A stretch of DNA of 6,049 nt from Myxococcales bacterium. Lineage in GTDB: Bacteria > Myxococcota_A > Polyangia > Polyangiales > JADJMO01. The stretch spans positions 1 to 6,049 of the forward strand of contig JAJXTK010000410.1 of NCBI GenBank assembly GCA_021783935.1. Reading direction: 5' to 3'. This document shows, piece by piece, positions 1 to 5,317 of the stretch. The notes under the pieces are model-generated. The model was not told the DNA's origin. It saw nothing but the letters and a program-made list of their open reading frames with translations, and did not search any database. The position numbers were made by a program, and so were the translations under genes. Each line of letters begins with the position of its first letter. Positions within the stretch are counted from its first letter, which is position 1.

Positions 1-78
1 GACACCCTTAACATGGGCGACCCAGAGCCCCTTCTCATCGCGCTCGTAGATGACCGTGTACGTCTTCAACTTCGCCAT
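1..78 (-). CDS. hicB: HicB-family antitoxin, N-terminal 26 codons (partial, runs off left edge)
   Basis: Reading the minus strand from the ATG at 78-76 gives MAKLKTYTVIYERDEKGLWV followed by AHVKGV, with no stop before the window edge. This is the usual N-terminus of HicB/UPF0150 proteins: a beta strand (YTVIYE), an acidic/glycine turn (RDEKG), then WVAHVKGV. In complete relatives a Gly-Cys and a TQG-type segment follow. HicB proteins fold as a partly degraded RNase-H-like domain and neutralise the HicA mRNA interferase, often repressing their own operon. The start is supported by a GGAGG sequence at 87-91, 8 nt upstream. The gene diverges from the lipoprotein-porin operon. No HicA-like frame lies upstream (79-358), so any hicA would be downstream, outside the window, or the gene is a solitary HicB. 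The short visible length is the main uncertainty. Confidence 0.75.
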   Translation of the reverse strand, partial: MAKLKTYTVIYERDEKGLWVAHVKGV

Positions 79-86
79 CGCGTCAC

Positions 87-91
87 CCTCC
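87..91 (-). promoter_or_regulatory. Ribosome-binding site of hicB
   Basis: On the minus strand the bases read GGAGG, followed by GTGACGCG and then the ATG at 78. This is a perfect Shine-Dalgarno core with an 8-nt spacer. It is what makes the truncated hicB reading frame credible despite only 26 visible codons. Confidence 0.75.
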
Positions 92-107
92 GCTCCCGCG
101 AAGCCAG

Positions 108-125
108 CCCTTGCCGAGGCAGGGG
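108..125. repeat. Inverted repeat upstream of hicB, possible operator
   Basis: The bases CCCTTGCCGAGGCAGGGG form two arms around a central GA: TGCC (112-115) pairs with GGCA (118-121), and CCC (108-110) pairs with GGG (123-125). The single mismatch is at 111/122. It lies about 30 bp upstream of the hicB start, between the ribosome-binding site and the rest of the divergent region. An autoregulatory operator or a 5'UTR hairpin would both fit. In such GC-rich DNA, short inverted repeats also arise by chance, so the regulatory role is inference. Confidence 0.35.
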
Positions 126-296
126 TCTCCGCTGCCGCCATCGTCGGGAGCACGCGGCGACTCGGGCGCTGCCCGCGCTCCGACGGCGAAAGTGGAGCAG
201 GCCGGGGCGGCTCGGCCCGGCGCGCGCGCCGCGCCGAGGCCAGCGGCGGCCGGAGCCCGCGCCCCTCGCCGAACCCCGCGTTCGCGCGCGCGATCG

Positions 297-328
297 TTGC
301 GAGCACCGCGCCGCGCGTTTGCTATGGT
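297..328 (+). promoter_or_regulatory. Candidate promoter of the lipoprotein-porin-barrel operon
   Basis: TGCTATGGT at 320-328 reads as an extended -10 element (TGN followed by TATGGT at 323-328, four of six matches to TATAAT). It stands out in an otherwise almost A/T-free region. A partial -35 match, TTGCGA, lies at 297-302, but the 20-nt spacer is longer than ideal, so the extended -10 is the stronger part. Transcription would begin near 335 and leave a leader of roughly 24 nt before the GTG at 359, with a weak GGAA Shine-Dalgarno at 347-350. This position also argues against any start codon further upstream for the lipoprotein. Confidence 0.45.
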
Positions 329-358
329 CCGGCCCCCTCGCCCGCCGGAATCGCCCCC

Positions 359-937
359 GTGAACGCGTTGCCCTCGAACGACCTCCGACCGCTCCGCCGC
401 GCCCCGCCGCCCGCGCGACGGCTCCTCGCGCTCGCCCTTGCGCCGCTCGCGATCGCCTGCGGCGACACGCCCCACACGACGGTCGTGCTCGAGAACCACT
501 ACCCCACGAGCGCCGCGAGCCCCCTGGTGATCTACGACGCCTTCTGGCACTCGGTGTCGTTCCAAGGGAGCCCGCTCTCGCCCGGCGCGGCCGCCGAGCC
601 GCCGCTGGTGGACGGCGCGGCGCAGCTGGTCGTGCCGACGTCGGGCGCCACCGCGTACGCGGTCCTCGCGCCCGGCTGGGATCCCGCGTCGACGACCCCG
701 CCGACCAAGCTCGTCGTGCTCCAATCGCGAGGCCAATACGCCCTTCACTTGAACGGCACGCTGCGCATCGTCGTCGACGACACGAGCTTCGCCGGCGATT
801 GCGCGGCGGGCGATCCTCTGCCGCAGGCGCAGGCCGATTACATCACCGAGCGCGTATTTCCCGCCGATTTCGCGGGGCTGCAGTACGACGCCGCGACCTG
901 CACCGTGAGCGCTCTCGGAGGCCGCAATGCGCCTTGA
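359..937 (+). CDS. Small putative lipoprotein of unknown function (192 aa)
   Basis: I do not recognise a named family. The GTG at 359 is chosen because the frame upstream is Arg/Pro/Ala-rich and unlike protein, it would overlap hicB, and a -10-like element sits at 320-328. A GGAA at 347-350 is 8 nt before the GTG; a TTG at 368 is an alternative. The protein begins with a basic n-region (R10, R13, R14, R20, R21), a Leu/Ala hydrophobic run (L22-A33), then C34 in LAIAC, a weak lipobox with Ala at -3. Gly follows the cysteine, so outer-membrane sorting is plausible. The mature part of about 159 residues looks beta-rich (for example TTVVLENHYP, SPLVIYDAFW, TKLVVLQSRGQYALHLNGTL) and holds two more cysteines, C148 and C181, which could form a disulfide. 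It overlaps the porin start by 11 nt and so is probably translationally coupled to it. A porin-associated surface or periplasmic accessory protein is a guess from context only. Confidence 0.72.
   Translation: MNALPSNDLRPLRRAPPPARRLLALALAPLAIACGDTPHTTVVLENHYPTSAASPLVIYDAFWHSVSFQGSPLSPGAAAEPPLVDGAAQLVVPTSGATAYAVLAPGWDPASTTPPTKLVVLQSRGQYALHLNGTLRIVVDDTSFAGDCAAGDPLPQAQADYITERVFPADFAGLQYDAATCTVSALGGRNAP
917..921 (+). promoter_or_regulatory. Ribosome-binding site of the porin gene, inside the lipoprotein gene
   Basis: GGAGG lies 5 nt before the ATG at 927 and within the last codons of the lipoprotein gene. It fixes the porin start and explains how the overlapping gene can be translated by terminating or re-initiating ribosomes. 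Confidence 0.7.
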
Positions 938-2417
938 GCGCGGCGCCCCCTCGACGCTCCTTGGCGCGTGCGCGATCGCCGCGATCGCCTCGACGAGCGC
1001 GCGGGCCGTCGCGCAAGCCGCGCCGCCGGCCGGCCACGAGGACCAGTCCTTCGACCTGATGAACCTGATGTCGGAGCACGGCCTGCACGACGTCCACGAC
1101 GAGAGCTGGAACGTCTACGGGCAGTTCACCTACATCTCCAGCTGGAAGCGCCCGTTTCGGGCCCCCTACACCAACGCGAACGGCAGCGTGAACTCGCTCG
1201 TGCCCGACGCCGAGCGGAGCTTCACGGGGACCTTCACGCTCTTCTTCGGCACCAAGCTCTGGAAGGGGGGCGAGGCGTATCTGGTCCCCGAGGTCATCGC
1301 CGAGCGCCCGCTCTCGAACCTCCGCGGGCTCGGCGGCTCGATCCAGAACTTCGAGCTGCAGAAGACCGGCGGCGAGTCTCCGCAGCTCTACCGCGCGCGC
1401 ACCTTCTTGCGGCAGACGTTCGACCTCGGGGGCACGCCGGTCGAGAAGGACTCCGATCCGATGCAGCTCGCGAGCACAGTCGGCAGCCGGCGGCTCGTCT
1501 TCACGCTCGGCAGCTTCACGATCCTCGACATCTTCGATCGCAACAGCATCACGTGGGATCCGCGCCAGACGTTCTTGAACATGGCGTTCATGACCCACTC
1601 GTCGTGGGACTTCCCCTCCGACGCGCGTGGCTACTCGTGGGGCGGAACGGCCGAGCTCTTTTGGGACGACTGGGCCGTTCGCGTGGGCCGAATCACCCCG
1701 CCGAAGAACCCGAACGCCTTGCCGCAGGAGTTTCGGATCTTCACCTATTACGGCGATCAGCTCGAGATCGAGCACGATCACAAGCTCCTTGGGCAATCAG
1801 GCGCCGTGCGTCTGCTCGGCTATCGCAACCGGACCGACACGGGGCGATTCGCCGACGCCATCGCCGCCTACGAGGCCGATCCCACCCACAAGAACGCCGG
1901 CGAGTGCGGCGGCGCCGGACTCTACAACTACGGGTCCGGGAACTTCAGCGCGCCCGACCTCTGTTGGGTCCGCAGGCCGAACGTCAAGCTCGGCGCGGGG
2001 ATCAACCTCGAGCAGCACCTCACCGACGATCTCGGCGTTTTTTTGAGGGCGATGTGGTCCGACGGCAACAACGAGGTCGGCGCGTTCAACCCCGCCGACC
2101 GCTCCCTGTCGTTCGGCGCAGCGGGCAAGGGCTCGCTCTGGCGAAGGCCGCTCGACGTCGCCGGGATCGGCTTCGGCGCGAGCTGGATCTCCGAGATTCA
2201 CCGCGAGTACCTCGACATGGGAGGGGTCGACGGCTTCGTCGGAGATGGCCACCTGCCCAAGGCCGCCGCCGAGAGCGTGATCGACCTCTTCTACAGCGTG
2301 AACTTCGTCCGGGCGGTCTGGTTCACCGCCGACTATCAGCGCATCTGGAATCCCGGCTTCAACCCCGACCGCGGGCCGGTCGACATCTTCGGCGGGAGGG
2401 TCCATGCGGAGTTCTGA
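927..2417 (+). CDS. OprB-family carbohydrate-selective porin (496 aa)
   Basis: This is an outer-membrane beta-barrel of the OprB family, whose members let sugars and related small solutes diffuse across the outer membrane. A signal peptide spans about residues 1-29 (hydrophobic core L11-S22, likely cut after AVA). The mature protein starts with an acidic stretch, and from W61 (WNVYGQFTYISSWKRPF) alternating aromatic/polar strands run to the end. Family hallmarks include a GGEAYLVPEV block near residues 113-122, SFTILDIFDRN in the middle, RGYSWGGTAELFWDDWAVR from R234, and the C-terminal NPGFNPDRGPVDIFGG (475-490) ending in Phe496, the usual BAM recognition residue. C327 and C346, the only cysteines after the signal peptide, flank a Gly/Asn/Tyr-rich segment that looks like an extracellular loop. 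The length is slightly above that of classical OprB. The start is fixed by GGAGG at 917-921; the gene overlaps both neighbours. Substrate specificity cannot be read from the sequence, and no sugar transporter or catabolic gene is in view. Confidence 0.9.
   Translation: MRLERGAPSTLLGACAIAAIASTSARAVAQAAPPAGHEDQSFDLMNLMSEHGLHDVHDESWNVYGQFTYISSWKRPFRAPYTNANGSVNSLVPDAERSFTGTFTLFFGTKLWKGGEAYLVPEVIAERPLSNLRGLGGSIQNFELQKTGGESPQLYRARTFLRQTFDLGGTPVEKDSDPMQLASTVGSRRLVFTLGSFTILDIFDRNSITWDPRQTFLNMAFMTHSSWDFPSDARGYSWGGTAELFWDDWAVRVGRITPPKNPNALPQEFRIFTYYGDQLEIEHDHKLLGQSGAVRLLGYRNRTDTGRFADAIAAYEADPTHKNAGECGGAGLYNYGSGNFSAPDLCWVRRPNVKLGAGINLEQHLTDDLGVFLRAMWSDGNNEVGAFNPADRSLSFGAAGKGSLWRRPLDVAGIGFGASWISEIHREYLDMGGVDGFVGDGHLPKAAAESVIDLFYSVNFVRAVWFTADYQRIWNPGFNPDRGPVDIFGGRVHAEF
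2394..2400 (+). promoter_or_regulatory. Ribosome-binding site of the barrel gene, inside the porin gene
   Basis: GGGAGGG ends 3 nt before the ATG at 2404; its GGAGG core leaves a 4-nt spacer, which is short but workable. It lies in the last codons of the porin, supports the ATG at 2404 and suggests translational coupling. Confidence 0.65.
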
Positions 2418-3366
2418 GATCCGCGTCCGCCTGCTCGCCGCGGCGCTGCTCGCGCTCGTGCTCGCGCCGGCGCCCGCGCACGCCGACGTGCAAGCCCAGG
2501 GCTTCGGCCTCGAGCGGCTCACGCCGTCGCCGGCGGGCGCGGGTTGGTTCTCGGTCGATTCGCTCGACATGCACGGAGGGCTCGGCGGCGCGGCGGCGGT
2601 GACCGCCAGCTTCGCGCACGACCCGCTGGTCGTCACGGCGAGCGACGGATCGAGGCTCGCGGTCGTCGCCAACTCGGCCTTCGTCGACTACGGGTTCGCG
2701 GCGACGTGGGACCGATTCCGATTCTCCCTGGACTTCAGCCAGCCCCTGTGGACCAAGGGGGACAGCGGCTCCGTGGGTGGCTATGCCTATTCGGCGCCCG
2801 CGCTGGATCTCGGCTCGAATCCCGACACGCTCGGCGACGCGCGCCTCGGCGTCGACGCGCGGCTCTTCGGCGAGGCGGACGGCCCCCTGCGCCTCGGGCT
2901 CGGCGCGCAGCTCTACGCGCCGAACAACAGCCGCGATGCCTACGTCACCGACGGGACCTTCCGCGCGATGTTCCGCCTGCTCGGCGCGGGCGATCTCGGG
3001 CGCTTCACGTACGCGGGCAGCGTGGGCGTGCACGTGCGTCCGCTCGACGACGCGCCCGTTTGGGGCAGCCCGCGAGGCAGCGAGCTGCTCTTCGCGATCG
3101 GCGGCGGCTACCGAGTTCCCCTCGGCGACGCGCGCGCCGGGGACGTCACCATCGGCCCCGAGCTGTTCGGCGCCTCGGCGCTGAAGTCGCTGTTCGGCGC
3201 CACGACGACGGCGCTCGAGGGGCTCCTCACCGCGCGCTGGCAACAAGGCGGCGAAGGGGCGCATCTAGGCGTCCGAATCGGCGCCGGGGGGGGCCTGCAC
3301 CCGGAGTTCGGCGCCCCCGAGTGGCGCACCGTCCTCTCGGTGGAGCTCGTTCAGCCGGGGCGTTGA
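2404..3366 (+). CDS. Outer-membrane beta-barrel protein without OmpA C-terminal domain (320 aa)
   Basis: A signal peptide is clear: R7-R9 basic end, hydrophobic L10-L20, and cleavage after A27 (AHA before DV). The mature protein starts QAQGFGLERLTPSPAG and then WFSVDSLDMHGG. This resembles the N-terminal barrel that, in many myxobacterial proteins as I recall them, is followed by an OmpA-type peptidoglycan-binding domain. Short amphipathic strands separated by Gly/Asp/Asn turns run throughout: FAATWDRFRFSLDFSQPLW, RLGLGAQLYAPNNSRDAY, FTYAGSVGVHVRPLDD, and LGVRIGAGGGLHPEFGAPEW near the end. The protein stops right after the last strand (VLSVELVQPGR), so no OmpA domain, TonB box or terminal Phe is present. 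There are no cysteines. It overlaps the porin by 14 nt. Its role (channel, structural barrel or partner of the lipoprotein) is unknown; the barrel assignment is fairly sure, the family link moderately so. Confidence 0.82.
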   Translation: MRSSEIRVRLLAAALLALVLAPAPAHADVQAQGFGLERLTPSPAGAGWFSVDSLDMHGGLGGAAAVTASFAHDPLVVTASDGSRLAVVANSAFVDYGFAATWDRFRFSLDFSQPLWTKGDSGSVGGYAYSAPALDLGSNPDTLGDARLGVDARLFGEADGPLRLGLGAQLYAPNNSRDAYVTDGTFRAMFRLLGAGDLGRFTYAGSVGVHVRPLDDAPVWGSPRGSELLFAIGGGYRVPLGDARAGDVTIGPELFGASALKSLFGATTTALEGLLTARWQQGGEGAHLGVRIGAGGGLHPEFGAPEWRTVLSVELVQPGR

Positions 3367-3612
3367 TCGAGGCGCCGCCGAGCACGACCCCCCTCCGACC
3401 GCGTGGGCCTGACGCCGTGCCGCGGATCGCTCCCGCGGCTGCACGTCGCGATGAAGACGCGCGGTGGCGGCGACGGAGGAGGTGAGGCCCCGTGGACACG
3501 GCGGCGCTCCGACGGCCACCGCGCGGCGCGTTCCAAGGGCCATGCGGGTCCGCGGTCGCGTCGCGCCCGCATGCGCGTACCTTTCGGTCGACGCCGGAAT
3601 CGAACGATCGAC
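3367..3612 (+). other. Intergenic gap between the barrel gene and fprA, with a 7-bp hairpin
   Basis: No credible gene is seen here. The frame that continues upstream of fprA is open back to 3403, but it is Arg/Gly-rich and unlike protein. Arms GCCGCGG (3419-3425) and CCGCGGC (3433-3439) form a perfect 7-bp stem with a 7-nt loop, 53 nt after the barrel stop. There is no T-run after it, so it is at best a weak or Rho-assisted end for the envelope operon. I see no convincing -35/-10 pair for fprA. Confidence 0.4.
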
Positions 3613-5037
3613 ATGCCCACCGACCCCATCACTCCTCTCGGCTCCCCCGAACGCCCCGTCCGCGTCGCCGTCGTCGGCGCCGGGCCGGCGGGCTTCTTCA
3701 CCGCCGAGGCCCTGCTTCGCCGCGAGGCGCCCGTGTTCGACGTCGACGTGCTCGAGCGGCTGCCGACGCCGTTCGGGTTGGTGCGCGCCGGGGTCGCCCC
3801 CGATCACCAGCAGATCAAGAACGTCCACAAGGTCTTCGAGAAGACTGCGGCCCACGATCGCTTCCGCTTCCTCGGCAACGTGCGCGTCGGGCGCGACCTC
3901 TCGGTGCGCGAGCTCGCCGCGCACTACGACCAAGTCGTCTTCGCGATCGGCAGCGCGAGCGACCGCCGGCTCGGCATCCCCGGCGAAGAGCTCACCGGCA
4001 GCCACGCCGCCACGGCGTTCGTCGGCTGGTACAACACCCACCCGGATTTCGTCGACTTCCCCTTCGAGCTCGGGCACGAGCGCGCCGTCGTCGTCGGCGC
4101 CGGCAACGTCGCCATGGACGTGGCGCGCGTGCTGCTCCGCGACGCCGAGGAGCTCGCGGTGACGGACCTCGGCGCCCACGCGCTCGAGGCGCTGCGCAGA
4201 AGCCGCGTGCGCGAGGTGGTGCTGCTGGTCCGGCGCGGGCCCGGTCAGGCGGCCTTCGACGTCCGCGAGCTGCGCGACGTCGCCGAGCTGAAGGGGGTGC
4301 GCGTCTCGATCGATCGCGCGCAGTTGGAGGCGGAGCGGCCGCGGCTCGACGAGCTCGAGCCGGTCGCGAAGAAGCGCGTCGAGTACATGCTCGAGCTCGC
4401 AAACGCCGCGCCGAAGCCCGCCGAGCGCACCTTGCGCCTCGAGTTCCTCGCCTCGCCCGTCGAGCTGCTGGGCGACGAGCGTGGCCACGTCCGCGCGGTG
4501 CGCGTCGAGCGCAACCGGCTCGAGCGCACCGCGGCGGGGGAGCTGCGCGCCGTCGGCTCCGGGGACGCCTTCGAGATCGAGGCGGGCGCGGTCTTCCGCT
4601 CGGTCGGCTACCGGGGCGCCCCGCTCGACGGAGCGCCCTTCGATCCCCGCGCCGGCGTCATCGACAACCGCGACGGCCGGGTGGTCGACGGGGGCTCGAT
4701 CGTGACCGGACAGTACGCGGTCGGCTGGTGCCGCCGCGGCGCGACCGGCGTCATCGGCACGAACAAGGCCGACGCGCAGGCGGTCGCCGACCGCATGATC
4801 GAGGACGTGCCGCGCCTGCGCCCGGCCGACGAGGCGCGCCGCGCGCGCGCCGCCGTGGACAGGCTGCTTTCTGACCGCGACGTCCGCGTGACGACCTTCG
4901 CGGACTGGTCGGCCCTCGACGCGGTCGAGATCGCCTCCGGGCGCGAACGTGGAAAGATCCGAGAAAAGTTCCGGAGCGTCGACGCGATGATGAATCATCT
5001 CTTGCGCAGCGTGGGCGGCGTCGGCGCCGAGGACTGA
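3613..5037 (+). CDS. fprA: Ferredoxin--NADP+ reductase, FprA/adrenodoxin-reductase type (474 aa)
   Basis: This cytosolic FAD enzyme transfers electrons between NADPH and a ferredoxin. The FAD-binding Rossmann motif VAVVGAGPAGFFTAEALLRR has its GxGxxG at G22-G27. The family's PTPFGLVRAGVAPDHQQIKN block (P51-N70) follows, then the ATG-like FAIGSASDRRLGIPGEEL (110-127). The NADPH-binding GAGNVAMDVARVLL starts at G162, and VRRGPGQAAF (206-215) provides the basic pair for the 2'-phosphate. The C-terminal FAD motif GWCRRGATGVIGTNK spans G371-K385, with Ala377 where Pro is more usual. Length fits the family (about 450-480 aa). The ATG at 3613 puts the FAD motif at the expected distance; the ATG at 3571 and earlier in-frame starts add only Arg-rich sequence. 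No clear Shine-Dalgarno is visible. No ferredoxin, P450 or other partner is in the window, so its electron acceptor is unknown. Confidence 0.92.
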   Translation: MPTDPITPLGSPERPVRVAVVGAGPAGFFTAEALLRREAPVFDVDVLERLPTPFGLVRAGVAPDHQQIKNVHKVFEKTAAHDRFRFLGNVRVGRDLSVRELAAHYDQVVFAIGSASDRRLGIPGEELTGSHAATAFVGWYNTHPDFVDFPFELGHERAVVVGAGNVAMDVARVLLRDAEELAVTDLGAHALEALRRSRVREVVLLVRRGPGQAAFDVRELRDVAELKGVRVSIDRAQLEAERPRLDELEPVAKKRVEYMLELANAAPKPAERTLRLEFLASPVELLGDERGHVRAVRVERNRLERTAAGELRAVGSGDAFEIEAGAVFRSVGYRGAPLDGAPFDPRAGVIDNRDGRVVDGGSIVTGQYAVGWCRRGATGVIGTNKADAQAVADRMIEDVPRLRPADEARRARAAVDRLLSDRDVRVTTFADWSALDAVEIASGRERGKIREKFRSVDAMMNHLLRSVGGVGAED

Positions 5038-5092
5038 GCCTTCCGAGGTCGAAAAGGGCGTCCTTCGGGGGGCCTGCGAGGGGGAGCGATCG

Positions 5093-5111
5093 CGGCTCGC
5101 TGCCCGAGCCG
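5093..5111 (+). terminator. Hairpin downstream of fprA, possible terminator
   Basis: CGGCTCG (5093-5099) and CGAGCCG (5105-5111) form a perfect 7-bp GC stem with a 5-nt loop, 55 nt after the fprA stop. A competing imperfect stem uses AGCGA (5085-5089) and TCGCT (5097-5101). No T-tract follows, so this is not a classical intrinsic terminator, and the call rests on stem strength and position alone. Confidence 0.3.
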
Positions 5112-5137
5112 TGTCCCGGGGCCGGCGCAAAGCCACG

Positions 5138-5165
5138 TTGACCCCGCCGTGCGGGGCCCGATACC
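5138..5165 (+). promoter_or_regulatory. Candidate promoter of the frzS-like gene, with inverted repeat in the spacer
   Basis: TTGACC at 5138-5143 matches five of six bases of the -35 consensus. GATACC at 5160-5165 is a weak -10 (three of six) after a 16-nt spacer. The start point would be near 5172, giving a leader of about 145 nt. CCCCGC (5142-5147) and GCGGGG (5151-5156) form a perfect inverted repeat inside the spacer, where a regulator could bind. Both elements are only suggestive. Confidence 0.35.
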
Positions 5166-5317
5166 GTGAATTCGTGCCCCCGACCGCTCGCGCACGAAGC
5201 TCGCCGAACGCAGCGTCGCCTTCCCATGGCCGGCGCCGTATCGGGGGCCATTGCGCTCGCGACGCGGCGCGCACACTTCGTCGCTGAAGGCCAAAGAGAG
5301 AAGGTCCGCACCCCGCC

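Noticed and set aside
215..310. Alternating CG runs (such as 217-234 and 281-293) as a structured repeat or CRISPR-like element
   Set aside because: These are only short simple-sequence stretches expected at this base composition. There is no regular repeat-spacer pattern anywhere in the window.
50..358. N-terminal extension of the lipoprotein frame back to an ATG at 50
   Set aside because: The translation is Arg/Pro/Ala-rich, would bury the signal peptide about 120 residues in, overlaps the divergent hicB start and its ribosome-binding site, and contains the candidate promoter.
968..2602. Long plus-strand frame (544 codons) across the porin
   Set aside because: It is an Arg-rich out-of-frame shadow of the porin and barrel genes, with no motif and no ribosome-binding site.
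3590..3612. T-loop-like sequence (minus strand GTTCGATTCC) suggesting a tRNA
   Set aside because: The flanking five bases on each side do not pair as a T-stem, and the rest of a tRNA would have to lie inside fprA with no cloverleaf visible.
5038..5317. Possible small gene between fprA and the frzS-like gene
   Set aside because: Short frames here have basic, low-complexity translations without ribosome-binding sites; one of them runs into the frzS-like gene out of frame.
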